Shown: one piece after another, positions 8,403-17,510 of the stretch
Layout: each line of letters starts with the position of its first letter
Position numbering within the stretch: the stretch's first letter is position 1
NCBI GenBank assembly: GCA_964527925.1
Contig: CAZGQO010000004.1
Span: 178,249 to 242,248 of the forward strand
Source of the DNA: Ch128b sp964527925
GTDB taxonomy: Bacteria; Bacteroidota; Ignavibacteria; Ch128b
DNA length: 64,000 nucleotides
Direction: 5' to 3'
The notes under the pieces: generated by a model
The model's database searches: none
What the model saw: the letters and a program-made list of their open reading frames with translations, nothing else
What the model was told of the DNA's origin: nothing
Made by a program: the position numbers and the translations under genes

Positions 8403-9395
8403 TTAATTTTTTCTTGTTATGACAAGATTTAGTAATTCTTTAAGAAGACTTATATCATATCCATAATTTGAACAAATTCGATCGAGTATTTGTTGAGCAT
8501 TAGTGAAATGCTGCTTAGTTGCCTCTCTGCTCTTATCTATAACATTATTTTTATGATAAATTTCGATGTATTCTTCTAACTGTTTGGGTTTAATCCCTTT
8601 TTGCTTAATGAGATTTTGAATTTTTTGTAAATCTCGACCTTTTGTCAATTTTAATGCTTGTATTAATAAGAATGTTTTCTTTCCCTCGATTAAATCGCTT
8701 CCTCTCTTCTTTCCAAAAAGTTTTTCATCAGAATCTACATCCATAAGATCATCTTGAATTTGAAAAGCAACACCAAGCTCTTCACCAAAATTACCAAGTT
8801 CCTTAACTGCTTCTGGTTCCATGTTTACAACTAATGCACCAATCCGACAGCATGATTTTATTAAAGCACCAGTTTTATTTTTAATCATCTCATAATATTG
8901 CTGTAAAGTTATTCTCTTTTTTGTTTCGAATTCTTTATCAAGCGCCTGCCCATCACATACATTAATTAAAGCATCAGTAAACTCATTAATAACTTCCAGT
9001 GAATTATTCTTTAAGTCAGAAGATAAAAATTTATAAGCTAGCGCAAGCAGTGCATCGCCCGCCAAAATTGCAGTGCTGGTATCATACTTAACATGTAGAG
9101 TTTTTTTGTTGTGACGTTTGATTGAGTTATCCATGATATCATCATGAATCAAAGTAAAGTTGTGTAATAGTTCGATTGCAACAGCCTGATTGAATGGAAG
9201 TTTTTCAATATCTTTTTCTTTTAAATGTGCAGTCAATAGTAGCAGAATTGATCTTAGTCGTTTTCCTCCAGTTTTTAGAAAATAATTAAGTGGCTGATAG
9301 AGAGATTTCGGCTTACGATTCTTTAATTCACTAAAAATTATTGAATTAACTGTATCTCTGAATTTAATTAGATAATAATTAAAATCGTTATTCAT
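8403..9395 (-). CDS. Polyprenyl diphosphate synthase (trans-prenyltransferase)
   Basis: A 330-residue isoprenoid chain-elongation enzyme that condenses isopentenyl diphosphate with an allylic diphosphate. The first aspartate-rich motif is 'LIHDDIMDNS' and the second 'QIQDDLMDVDSDEKLFGKK'. The 'TGGKRLRS' substrate-binding motif lies near residue 43-50, and 'ILAGDALLALA' follows the first motif. These are the hallmarks of the FPP/GGPP/octaprenyl synthase family. Chain length cannot be decided by eye. ATG start at 9395, without a clear Shine-Dalgarno site. It may supply quinone side chains or lipid carrier for the envelope. Confidence 0.92.
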   Translation of the reverse strand: MNNDFNYYLIKFRDTVNSIIFSELKNRKPKSLYQPLNYFLKTGGKRLRSILLLLTAHLKEKDIEKLPFNQAVAIELLHNFTLIHDDIMDNSIKRHNKKTLHVKYDTSTAILAGDALLALAYKFLSSDLKNNSLEVINEFTDALINVCDGQALDKEFETKKRITLQQYYEMIKNKTGALIKSCCRIGALVVNMEPEAVKELGNFGEELGVAFQIQDDLMDVDSDEKLFGKKRGSDLIEGKKTFLLIQALKLTKGRDLQKIQNLIKQKGIKPKQLEEYIEIYHKNNVIDKSREATKQHFTNAQQILDRICSNYGYDISLLKELLNLVITRKN

Positions 9396-9418
9396 TGAGA
9401 TTGAAATTTTAATTTAGT

Positions 9419-10543
9419 TTATCTGATTTTTCGAACACCGATTCCTGGTAATTGGCTTAAAGTTACTTTTCCATCGATAATTTTTGTGCCTTCGAATAAA
9501 TCATTACTGATTAGTTCAGCACCATCGAGGTCAGCCCAATCGACTAATGGTGAAAGTTGAGCAGCCGCTGAAATTGCGCACGAAGTTTCGGTCATACATC
9601 CAAGCATTACTTTCATGCCGAGTGATTTTGCAAGTAAAATCATTTTGTAAGCTTCACGCATTCCTGTGCTTTTCATCAATTTAACATTTATTCCGTCATA
9701 AACTTGGTATGCTTTAATTACATCAGATAATCTTTGAACACTCTCATCACCAATAATTGGTAATGGACTTTTTTCCCGCAGCCATGCATGTTCATCATAC
9801 CATTCTTTTGGCATTGGTTGTTCTATGAATTCAACGCCTTTAGTTGCGAGCCATTCAATCATTTTTAATGCAAATTCTTTATCTTTCCATCCTTGATTTA
9901 CATCGCATCTTATAGGTTTATCTGTGACTGACCGAATGGTTTCGATCATTTCTTTATCATTATCAAGTCCTAATTTGACTTTAAGAATTTTGTATTGTTC
10001 AGCTTCTTTAACTTTTTGTCTTACAACATCAGGTTTATCAATTCCTATAGTGAATGATGTGTAGGGAGTTTTCTCAGGATTTAATCCCCATATTGCATAC
10101 CAGGATTTGTTCATTAACTTACCAGTTAAATCGTGTAATGCGATATCAATTGAAGCTTTAGCTGCTGGATTTCCTGGCGCAATCGAATCTATATATTGTA
10201 GAATCTCTTCCATTTGAAATGGATCATCAAACTTTTCGAGATTAACTTTTGAAAGAAATTCAGTTGCAGTTTGATGTGATTCACCAAGATAAGGAGGCAT
10301 TGAAGCTTCGCCATAACCAATTACACCATCGTATTCAATTTCAACCATCATTACGGGAGTTGTTTTACGGGAAGCAGTTGCTACAGTAAATACATGCTTT
10401 AATTCAAGAGTATAGGGATAGAATCTTAGTTTCATTTTTTCACCAGTTGATTTCGCAAAAATAATATTAAAATTTTTCATAGCTGGTAATTGTACAGCAA
10501 TAGTTGAAAGCGCACCAATTTTAATAAAATCTCTTCGCTTCAT
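9419..10543 (-). CDS. Dipeptide epimerase (L-Ala-D/L-Glu epimerase type), Tat-exported
   Basis: A 374-residue enolase-superfamily protein of the muconate-lactonizing subgroup. The N-terminus 'MKRRDFIKIGALSTIAVQLP' is a twin-arginine (RRxFIK) export signal, so the enzyme should act outside the cytoplasm. Catalytic landmarks: 'ILKVKLGLD' (KxK base), metal ligands in 'IRCDVNQGW', 'EFIEQPMP' and 'IIGDES', and the second lysine in 'INVKLMKSTGM'. This set fits L-Ala-D/L-Glu epimerases, which act on murein-derived dipeptides. The start overlaps the NlpC/P60 stop by four bases (ATGA). The paired peptidase and epimerase recall the murein-peptide genes ykfB/ykfC. Exact dipeptide specificity is not visible. 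Confidence 0.88.
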   Translation of the reverse strand: MKRRDFIKIGALSTIAVQLPAMKNFNIIFAKSTGEKMKLRFYPYTLELKHVFTVATASRKTTPVMMVEIEYDGVIGYGEASMPPYLGESHQTATEFLSKVNLEKFDDPFQMEEILQYIDSIAPGNPAAKASIDIALHDLTGKLMNKSWYAIWGLNPEKTPYTSFTIGIDKPDVVRQKVKEAEQYKILKVKLGLDNDKEMIETIRSVTDKPIRCDVNQGWKDKEFALKMIEWLATKGVEFIEQPMPKEWYDEHAWLREKSPLPIIGDESVQRLSDVIKAYQVYDGINVKLMKSTGMREAYKMILLAKSLGMKVMLGCMTETSCAISAAAQLSPLVDWADLDGAELISNDLFEGTKIIDGKVTLSQLPGIGVRKIR

Positions 10544-11727
10544 TGAGAAATATCAATTTTATAATATTTATTATTCGTGATTTTTAAACTGTCAATAAGT
10601 TGAGGAATAGAGAAAATGCGTTTTATTCTGACGATTGTATTTAAGCGATATTCGTTATAATCAGGATCATTTTTTTCAAAGCTGTCGATTCTAACTCGAC
10701 CAGAACTATGCATAAATTTTTTATTACCCAGATAAATTCCGACATGTGTGATTCTCTCAGGTCTCGTTGAACTGGCTTTACGTCCAAAATATATCAAATC
10801 ACCTGGTTTTACTTCAGAAAATTCTGGATCGAAAGGAACTTCCTCTCCAATTAGTGCCTGTTGATTTGCATCACGAGGTAAAATCAATCCATCATAGAAA
10901 AATATCGTTTTCATAAAACCAGAGCAGTCAACACCTTTGGTCGATGTTCCACCCCAAAGATATGGGAAACCAATCATTCGTTTTGCGAACTCAATAATTT
11001 TTTCTGGTGTGAATTTTAAATTATTAAACCAATTATCAAACTTTTCAGCTTCATTCTTTTTGATATAACCAATTCGACCATCTGGTAATTCTACCTTATA
11101 ACAATTTTTTAATTCTTCAATGACCGAAACAATACTTCCTGCTACTATATCACTAATAGGTTCATCAAATTTTTCTGATGAATAAATTAAACCAAATAAG
11201 TTTTTATAAAATAACTTTTCTTTATCAAACCAGATTTTTATTTCCTGTAAGTTTTTTAAATCTATTCCATCTGAATCAACCCAGCCAAGGTAATCATCAG
11301 GAGTTTGAACAAGATACCAACCACCATCTTCTTTATAAACTTTGAGTGGTGTTCCCAAAATTGCTTGAGTTGAAAGTTCTGCAGAATGTTCAGGTTTTGA
11401 ACGAATATTACAAACACTTAGATTGACAACACCATAAATTTTATCGCCGAGTTTCCTGGAAGGTAAAACTTCAATTCTGTCGATTATTTGTTCTTTAAAT
11501 TCCTGTTTCAATCTGTAAAGCACTTCATTTCTAAAATCTGGATTCGATACTTCACCTTTTAAGATAATTTTACCCTCTGCAACCTGCCAATTAATATCAA
11601 AAATTGCGGTTCGTTTATCTGGAGCTTCGCTTTTTTTAATCTCCGAGAGAATTTCTTCGATATTTTGACTCATAGCTGTTCTTTCAAAAATAAATATTAA
11701 CGAAATTATTAATAGTAGTGTTTTCAT
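10540..11727 (-). CDS. Secreted NlpC/P60 (C40) endopeptidase with SH3 domains
   Basis: I choose the ATG at 11727 (395 residues) because it begins a clean signal peptide (KTLLLIISLIFIF, cleavage near AMSQ); a TTG at 11763 would add 12 residues in front. A BON-like or related alpha/beta region is followed by bacterial SH3 segments ('NIRSKPEHSAELSTQ', 'DDYLGWVDSDGID', 'DGRIGYIKKNEAE'). The C-terminal NlpC/P60 domain has catalytic Cys in 'STKGVDCSGFMKT' and His in 'ITHVGIYLGNKKFMHSSG'. Such enzymes cut the D-Glu-mDAP bond of murein peptides and often release L-Ala-D-Glu, the substrate of the next gene's epimerase. It is the first gene of the leftmost minus-strand cluster. Confidence 0.9.
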   Translation of the reverse strand: MKTLLLIISLIFIFERTAMSQNIEEILSEIKKSEAPDKRTAIFDINWQVAEGKIILKGEVSNPDFRNEVLYRLKQEFKEQIIDRIEVLPSRKLGDKIYGVVNLSVCNIRSKPEHSAELSTQAILGTPLKVYKEDGGWYLVQTPDDYLGWVDSDGIDLKNLQEIKIWFDKEKLFYKNLFGLIYSSEKFDEPISDIVAGSIVSVIEELKNCYKVELPDGRIGYIKKNEAEKFDNWFNNLKFTPEKIIEFAKRMIGFPYLWGGTSTKGVDCSGFMKTIFFYDGLILPRDANQQALIGEEVPFDPEFSEVKPGDLIYFGRKASSTRPERITHVGIYLGNKKFMHSSGRVRIDSFEKNDPDYNEYRLNTIVRIKRIFSIPQLIDSLKITNNKYYKIDISQ

Positions 11728-12075
11728 ATAAAACAAGTTAAATAAATCACTTAAATATTTCAATTGAGTCAGGTCAAATGTTTATAGAATTCAAAACTTT
11801 CTCACAATTCATTGAAGTCTATTTTTCAAGTACTGTCAAAAACCTCTCAGAGTGTTAATGATTGTAGATAAAAATCGCATACCAACAAAAAATCCTCGCA
11901 GAGAATTCATTATAAAAAGTAAATCTTGAGAATGAATTTCATATTGACTCTCACAATCTCCTTTCAAAGATGAAAACAGAGAAAATTTTATCGAAATATC
12001 ATAAATTTGAGAAAATTGTTTTTTATTGTTAATACACTGCTGTATTTGTTCATTAACTAATTAAGGAGTTTTCAA
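11728..12075. other. Intergenic region with repeat remnants and the NSS promoter area
   Basis: A divergent promoter region of 348 bases. It holds two degenerate copies of the palindromic interspersed repeat (11843-11870 with CCTCTCAGAG, and 11893-11918 with CCTCGCAGAG). A strong ribosome site (AAGGAG at 12062-12067) precedes the symporter ATG at 12076. No open reading frame of note and no RNA gene were found. Confidence 0.6.
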
Positions 12076-13644
12076 ATGTCAAACAATAACAAACCGCGTG
12101 AAGAATGGGGAAGCAGGATTGGGTTAATTCTTGCAGTTGCTGGTAATGCAATAGGATTAGGAAATTTCTTGAGATTCCCTGTTCAAGCAGCGCAGAATGG
12201 TGGGGGTGCATTTATGATTCCCTACTTTGTCGCCTTTCTTCTTTTAGGAATTCCTCTTATGTGGATTGAATGGGGTATCGGCAGATACGGTGGAAAATTC
12301 AGACATGGAAGTGCACCTGGAATGTTTGATGTTTTATGGAATCATCCACTGGCAAAGTATCTTGGTGCAACTGGTTTATTTATTTCTCTAACAATTATGA
12401 TTTATTACACATATATAGAATCCTGGACTCTTGGTTACAGTATCTTTTCAATTACAAAAGCTTATTTCGTAGATAATCCAAACTTTGAAAACATGAAAGG
12501 TTTTCTTGATTCTTATCAAGGAATATCACCAGGTCATGCATTTGATTCGATATGGACAGCTTATGCAATTATGTTGATTACTTTTTCATTGAATTTTTTT
12601 GTTTTATATAAAGGTATTTCAGCAGGAATTGAAAAATTAGCCAAGATAGCAATGCCAATGCTGTTTATTTTTGCAATTATTCTTGTTATTAGAGTTTTTA
12701 CTCTTGGAACTCCCGATCCATCTAAACCAGAATACTCAGTTTGGAATGGGTTTGCTTTCATCTGGAATCCAGATTTTTCAAAATTAAATGATCCAAAAAT
12801 CTGGCTTGCTGCTGCTGGTCAGATATTTTTCACTTTAAGCGTAGGGATGGGTACAATTCACGCTTATGCAAGTTATCTGAAACCAAAAGATGATGTTGCA
12901 CTTTCAGGACTTTCAACAGCTGCAACAAACGAATTAGCTGAAGTAGTTCTGGGGGGAAGTATTGCAATTCCAGTTGCAGTTGCATTTTTTGGAATTACAA
13001 CAACACAGGAAATCGCCCAGGATGGTGCATTCAATCTTGGGTTTGTTTCAATGCCAATTATATTTCAGAAACTTCCGCTTGGCGAAATATTTGGATTTTT
13101 ATGGTTTTTATTACTCTTTTTTGCTGGTATAACTTCTTCAGTCGCAATGGGTCAACCAATAATCGCATTTCTCGAAGATGAATTTGGGTTCTCAAGAAAA
13201 AAAGCAACAATTACGCTTGCTGTGTTTACATTATTCTGTGTTCAATTTGTTGTGTTCTTTTTGAAATTTGGATTTCTTGATGAAATGGATTATTGGGCTG
13301 GAACATTTGGACTTGTTGTATTTGCATTGATAGAAACAATACTATTTATGTGGGTATTTGGTGCAGATAAAGCTTTTGACGAAATCAACTCAGGAGGTGA
13401 TATTAAAATTCCTATTATCTTCAAATACATTATGAAATACATCACGCCTTTAATTTTATTAGTAATTATGGTCTGGTGGTTAATCAATGATGCAATACCA
13501 ATTCTAATTCTTAAAGGAGTTCCCGGTGAAAAAGTACCATATATTTTGGGTGCAAGAATTTTGATGTTAGTAATTTTGGTATTGATAATGGTTATGATTC
13601 ACATTGCCTGGAAGAATAAAAAATTAAATCACATGGAGGAATAG
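12076..13644 (+). CDS. Sodium-dependent symporter of the NSS (SLC6) family
   Basis: A 522-residue inner-membrane protein with about 12 hydrophobic segments. The first helix carries the NSS sodium/substrate signature 'GNAIGLGNFLRFP' followed by 'QNGGGAFMIPYF'. Helix 6-8 features ('AAAGQIFFTLSVGMGTIHAY', 'GITSSVAMGQPII') fit bacterial NSS transporters such as LeuT, MhsT and Tyt1, which import amino acids with Na+. Shine-Dalgarno AAGGAG is correctly spaced. A 41-residue membrane peptide gene follows within two bases, as in MetP/MetS-type transporters. The substrate is inferred to be an amino acid; which one cannot be read from sequence. Confidence 0.92.
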   Translation: MSNNNKPREEWGSRIGLILAVAGNAIGLGNFLRFPVQAAQNGGGAFMIPYFVAFLLLGIPLMWIEWGIGRYGGKFRHGSAPGMFDVLWNHPLAKYLGATGLFISLTIMIYYTYIESWTLGYSIFSITKAYFVDNPNFENMKGFLDSYQGISPGHAFDSIWTAYAIMLITFSLNFFVLYKGISAGIEKLAKIAMPMLFIFAIILVIRVFTLGTPDPSKPEYSVWNGFAFIWNPDFSKLNDPKIWLAAAGQIFFTLSVGMGTIHAYASYLKPKDDVALSGLSTAATNELAEVVLGGSIAIPVAVAFFGITTTQEIAQDGAFNLGFVSMPIIFQKLPLGEIFGFLWFLLLFFAGITSSVAMGQPIIAFLEDEFGFSRKKATITLAVFTLFCVQFVVFFLKFGFLDEMDYWAGTFGLVVFALIETILFMWVFGADKAFDEINSGGDIKIPIIFKYIMKYITPLILLVIMVWWLINDAIPILILKGVPGEKVPYILGARILMLVILVLIMVMIHIAWKNKKLNHMEE

Positions 13645-13646
13645 AA

Positions 13647-13772
13647 ATGGGCTTAACAACGGAAGGAATTATTTTCTGGATTTTAGGCTGGGGAGTTGTA
13701 ATTTCACTCGTTGTTTTTTGTTTGGTCAAGATACTTAAAAATCCTCGCGGGAATAACTTAGATAGAGAGTAA
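13647..13772 (+). CDS. NSS transporter small subunit (MetS-like membrane peptide)
   Basis: A 41-residue peptide starting at ATG 13647, two bases after the symporter stop, with GGAGGA inside the end of the symporter gene as ribosome site. It is one transmembrane helix (IIFWILGWGVVISLVVFCLV, about 8-27) followed by a basic tail 'KILKNPRGN'. Position, size and topology match the methionine/alanine import small subunits (MetS family) that are needed for function of some NSS symporters, such as MetP of Corynebacterium. Similarity is mostly in layout, since such short peptides are weakly conserved. A terminator follows 11 bases later. Confidence 0.75.
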   Translation: MGLTTEGIIFWILGWGVVISLVVFCLVKILKNPRGNNLDRE

Positions 13773-13783
13773 TTGATTTTTAC

Positions 13784-13825
13784 AGGCTGTTTTAAATAAT
13801 AAAATTTTAAGACAGCCTTTATTTT
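13784..13825 (+). terminator. Rho-independent terminator of the NSS operon
   Basis: A 13-14 base stem (AGGCTGTTTTAAA at 13784-13796 with TTTTAAGACAGCCT at 13805-13818, one mismatch) with an 8-base loop and a T-rich tail (TTTATTTTG). It ends the symporter/small-subunit transcript. Confidence 0.8.
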
Positions 13826-13957
13826 GAAAAACTCCTTATAATCCAGAAGATTCTTCTGCTTGATATACATTCTTCCCACATTTATAATTCTAATATAAGT
13901 TTAGTGAGTAGACTTTTAACTGGGGGGAATTTTTTCGACAATTATTAATATCAATAT

Positions 13958-14060
13958 AGAAAGATTGAATAAAAATAAACTTCGTAGAGGTTTAATTATA
14001 AAATGAATTTTCAAAAATTATGATTTGCCAAAAAAATTAGCCGCGATTTCGCGAATTATT
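13958..14060. repeat. Dispersed repeat, copy A
   Basis: The segment 13980-14056 is about 85 percent identical by eye to 41294-41370, 27 kb away. It begins with the near-palindrome CTTCGTAGAGG and ends with CGCGATTTCGCGAAT. The upstream part (AGAAAGATTGAATAAAAA) recurs at about 46859-46877. No coding potential. It is flanked by terminators on both sides and fills most of the 472-base gap 13773-14244, which has no gene. Confidence 0.8.
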
Positions 14061-14148
14061 AATTTATTTTTAATTGCAGTAATTCGAGCTTAAATACTCA
14101 GTCACCTGTTCGCGAATACTTCAATAAATACTGTGTTAATATTAAAAA

Positions 14149-14233
14149 GGATCTGTCTCTAAATTCAAAAATTTCTAAATACATTTTTGGGATAAAGTTG
14201 ATCAGAATAATTTAATACTTTTGAGACAGATCC
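14149..14233 (-). terminator. Long-loop inverted repeat downstream of the phosphofructokinase gene
   Basis: Perfect 11-base arms, GGATCTGTCTC (14149-14159) and GAGACAGATCC (14223-14233), are separated by 63 bases. Read on the minus strand, the distal arm is followed by TTTTT, so it could terminate the phosphofructokinase transcript. The loop is far longer than in ordinary terminators, so a MITE-like end pair is an alternative. Confidence 0.5.
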
Positions 14234-14244
14234 ATAAATAAATC

Positions 14245-15291
14245 TTAGCCAAAGAATACTTCAGCAACTTCAAATAACTTCAAATCAACAAGCTTTAGTT
14301 CACCTACTGCATCCTTTAATGGTACATCAACAATTTCATTTCCTCGTAATGCAACCATTCTACCAAACTTTTTATCTTTTATTAAATCAACTGCAGCTAC
14401 ACCGAATCTTGTACCCAATACTCTATCATAAGCTGAAGGACTACCACCTCGTTGAATATGTCCTAAAATTGTCGCTCTTGTCTCAAATCCAGTTCGCTTT
14501 TCAAGTTCTTCAGCCAAAACATTACCAATTCCACCAAGACGAACATGTCCAAATTCATCTTTCTTCATGCTGCTCAAAATTAGTGACCCATCTTTATCAA
14601 CCGCTTCTTCGGTTTTGATTTTTGCACCTTCACTTACAACAACGATACTGAAATTCTTCCCTCTTTCATGTCTCTTTTTAATAATATTAGCAACTTCATC
14701 AAGATCAAAAGGTCTTTCAGGAATAAGTATCACATCGGCACCACCAGCAAGTCCAGCGTAGAGTGCAATCCATCCTGCATGACGACCCATAACTTCAACA
14801 ACAATAACTCTGTTATGACTTTCAGCAGTTGTGTGCAAACGATCAATGGCTTCCATTGCAATGTTAACAGCAGTATCAAATCCGAATGTAAAATCAGTTG
14901 CATTAAGATCGTTATCAATAGTTTTAGGAATTCCTACAACATTAATTCCTTTTTCATGAAGCTTATAAGCTACTCCGAGGGTATCTTCCCCTCCAACGGC
15001 ACAAATTACATCGAGATTAAATTTTTCGATATTTTCTCTAAGTTTTTTCTCACCATCCTGAACCTTAAACGGATTGGTTCTTGAGGTTCCAAGTATTGTA
15101 CCACCTCGATGTAGAATTCCACTAATGGAATTTAAATCAAGCGGTTCGATAGAACCCTCGATTAATCCTTTCCAGCCGTTTCGAATGCCCTGGCAGGTGA
15201 ATCCATAATTCAAGGCTCTTCTGACAACGGCACGGATTACTGCGTTAAGTCCCGGGCAATCGCCACCACCAGTTAGAATTCCGATATTCAT
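14245..15291 (-). CDS. 6-phosphofructokinase, mixed-substrate group III, probably PPi-dependent
   Basis: A 348-residue glycolytic enzyme phosphorylating fructose 6-phosphate. The N-terminal nucleotide/phosphate loop is 'GILTGGGDCPGLNAVIR'. The phosphoryl-donor motif is 'VGGEDTLG' (about 99-106) where ATP enzymes have GGDGS, and the active site is 'PKTIDNDL' (122-129) with lysine after proline. Asp at the Gly104-equivalent and this Lys are the known markers of pyrophosphate-dependent PFKs; 'TAESHNRVIVVEVMGRHAGW' places it in the group III family. GGAAGGAG precedes the ATG at 15291. If PPi is the donor, the reaction is reversible and could serve gluconeogenesis. The donor needs an assay. Confidence 0.9.
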   Translation of the reverse strand: MNIGILTGGGDCPGLNAVIRAVVRRALNYGFTCQGIRNGWKGLIEGSIEPLDLNSISGILHRGGTILGTSRTNPFKVQDGEKKLRENIEKFNLDVICAVGGEDTLGVAYKLHEKGINVVGIPKTIDNDLNATDFTFGFDTAVNIAMEAIDRLHTTAESHNRVIVVEVMGRHAGWIALYAGLAGGADVILIPERPFDLDEVANIIKKRHERGKNFSIVVVSEGAKIKTEEAVDKDGSLILSSMKKDEFGHVRLGGIGNVLAEELEKRTGFETRATILGHIQRGGSPSAYDRVLGTRFGVAAVDLIKDKKFGRMVALRGNEIVDVPLKDAVGELKLVDLKLFEVAEVFFG

Positions 15292-15323
15292 TTTATCTAC
15301 TCCTTCCTTAATTAAATATTAGT

Positions 15324-17510
15324 CTATTTAATTATTTTTAACTTTGCATATTTGACCATAAGGTGTTTTCTGATTCCATTTTTAAATTCAACTATTACTT
15401 TTTGATTCGAACCTGAACCATCAATATAAATTACTCTACCTCTTCCAAAAACATCATGCTCAATAATTGAACCTGCTTTAATCTTTTTCGAAGAATCAAA
15501 ATCGTCATATTCTCCTTCAACTTGAGAATATTCATCAGTGATTATACTTCTATTATCATTTTTTTTCTTCAAGAACATCTCACTTAATGGAGTAGATCCA
15601 AAGTTTACAAATGATTTGTCTATTTCAGATATAAATCTTGATGGTATTTGAGGAAATGAATTTCCGAAACGATTCCTGATCATGGAAAAAGTAATCGATA
15701 GATGTTTCATTGCTCTTGTGCAGCCAACATAAAATAAGCGTCTTTCTTCTTCTAAATCTTCTACATCACCATCCCGTTTTAAGGGAAGTAAACCTTCTTC
15801 ACATCCAACAATAAACACATATTTAAATTCCAGACCTTTTGCTTGATGCAAAGTCATAAGTACAACTGAGTTCTTTTTATCTTCCCAATTGTCAATATCA
15901 GAAATCAAAGAGATTTCAGAGAGGTATTCTGTCAGGTTTTTTTCGGGATTTGATAATGCAAATTCTTGAATAGAGTTAAGAAGTTGAATTATATTTTCAT
16001 ATCGTTGAATTGATTCTTCAGTCCCTTCTTCTTTATAAATCTGCAAGATTCCAATTTCGTCAATGAAAGATTTAATGGGTTCAAAAAAGTTATTTAGGTT
16101 AACCAACGATTGATATTTTGAAATTAGTTCATAAAAACCTTTGAAGTTATTCTTAATTCTTTCCTGTATATCAGCTGAATTTAAAAGCAAGGGAATTGCT
16201 TCAAATAGTGAGACTTTTTCTCGTTTCGCGACTTGAGTTAAAATATCAATGGAAACATCGCCAATTCCTCTTGACGGGAAATTGACAATTCTAAGAAAAC
16301 TTTCGTTGTCTTTTGAGTTGACGAGTAATTTCAAATAAGAAAGAACATCTTTAACTTCCTTACGTTTGTAAAATTCAACTCCTCCAATTATTACATATGG
16401 TATCGAACTTTTAATAAAAGTTTCTTCAAAATTTCTGGACTGAGCATTGGTTCTGTAAAGAATAGCGATATCTCTTGGCGAGACATTTTTCTGTTCCAGA
16501 AGATCAGAAACCTTTTGAGCAACAAATTTTGCTTCATCTTTTTCATCATAACAAACTGTGATGTTTACTTTTTCACCGTCCTCATTCTGTGTCCATAAAG
16601 TCTTTTCTATTTGGTAGACATTATTTTTAATAACTGAATCAGCAACAGCAAGAATCGCTTTTGTCGAACGATAGTTTTGTTCAAGTCGGATAATTTTTGT
16701 TTCGGGAAAGTCTTTATTGAAATCAAGAATGTTTCTTACCTCAGCTCCTCGCCATTTATAAATGCTTTGAGCATCATCACCAACACAGCAAATGTTCTTC
16801 TTATCATTGACGAGCATTTTTAGTAAATAGTATTGAGCAGTATTCGTGTCCTGATATTCATCAACAAGAATGTAATCGAATTTATCTCGATAAAATTGCT
16901 GAACATCGGGATATCTGGAAAAAACTTCAATTGGTTTAATCAATAAATCATCAAAATCCATTGCATTTGAATTTTTTAGTCGAGTATTATACTCATTGAA
17001 AATTTCAAATAATTTCTTGTTGTAAGAAGAAAAAAACTTTTCTAAGCCATCATTGAGAAAAAGCAGTTTATTTTTGGCTTTCGAAATTAGATTTTGAACC
17101 ATTCTTGGTGAAAGATGATGTTCGGAAATATTAAAATCTTTCAGGATTCCTTTAATTACTCTTTCAGAATCTTCTGTATCATAAATTGAATAATCTCTCG
17201 AAAATCCAAGTAAATGAGCCTCCTGACGCAATATCCTTGCAAAAATGGAATGAAAAGTTCCCATAAAAATAGAATCAGCTCTTTTTCCAACGAGATTTTT
17301 TATTCTTTCTTTCATCTCGCTGGCAGCCTTGTTAGTAAAAGTCAATGCAAGAATAGATGAAGGTGCAATACCAAGTGATATAAGATATGCGATTCTATAA
17401 GTGAGAACTAAGGTTTTACCGCTTCCTGCACCAGCTACAACTAAAACTGGACCTTCGGTGGTAATTACAGCTTCTCTTTGTTGTTCATTTAGCTTATCAA
17501 GTTCGATCAA
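15324..17510 (-). CDS. UvrD/PcrA-type superfamily 1 DNA helicase
   Basis: A 3'-5' DNA helicase for repair and replication. I place the start at TTG 17510 (728 residues), preceded by AAAGGA six bases upstream; the longer frame to a TTG at 17555 has no such site. Motifs in order: 'LNEQQREAV' (Q motif), Walker A 'AGAGSGKT' (26-33), Ia 'LALTFTNKAASEMKER', II 'LVDEYQDTN', III 'GDDAQSIYKWRGA', IV 'LEQNYRST', V 'LHQAKGLEFKYVF' and VI 'EEERRLFYVGCTRA'. A short C-terminal Tudor-like tail ('HDVFGRGRVIYIDGSG') is typical of PcrA. The minus-strand promoter area contains TATATTTG, resembling the -7 element of Bacteroidota promoters. Confidence 0.95.
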   Translation of the reverse strand: MIELDKLNEQQREAVITTEGPVLVVAGAGSGKTLVLTYRIAYLISLGIAPSSILALTFTNKAASEMKERIKNLVGKRADSIFMGTFHSIFARILRQEAHLLGFSRDYSIYDTEDSERVIKGILKDFNISEHHLSPRMVQNLISKAKNKLLFLNDGLEKFFSSYNKKLFEIFNEYNTRLKNSNAMDFDDLLIKPIEVFSRYPDVQQFYRDKFDYILVDEYQDTNTAQYYLLKMLVNDKKNICCVGDDAQSIYKWRGAEVRNILDFNKDFPETKIIRLEQNYRSTKAILAVADSVIKNNVYQIEKTLWTQNEDGEKVNITVCYDEKDEAKFVAQKVSDLLEQKNVSPRDIAILYRTNAQSRNFEETFIKSSIPYVIIGGVEFYKRKEVKDVLSYLKLLVNSKDNESFLRIVNFPSRGIGDVSIDILTQVAKREKVSLFEAIPLLLNSADIQERIKNNFKGFYELISKYQSLVNLNNFFEPIKSFIDEIGILQIYKEEGTEESIQRYENIIQLLNSIQEFALSNPEKNLTEYLSEISLISDIDNWEDKKNSVVLMTLHQAKGLEFKYVFIVGCEEGLLPLKRDGDVEDLEEERRLFYVGCTRAMKHLSITFSMIRNRFGNSFPQIPSRFISEIDKSFVNFGSTPLSEMFLKKKNDNRSIITDEYSQVEGEYDDFDSSKKIKAGSIIEHDVFGRGRVIYIDGSGSNQKVIVEFKNGIRKHLMVKYAKLKIIK

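Noticed and set aside
14668..15084. Long plus-strand frame opposite the phosphofructokinase gene
   Set aside because: The minus strand encodes an unmistakable conserved enzyme across the whole interval; the plus frame has no ribosome site or family features.
14245..15291. Standard ATP-dependent pfkA
   Set aside because: The donor site reads GGEDT and the active site PKTIDND, which are pyrophosphate-type residues.
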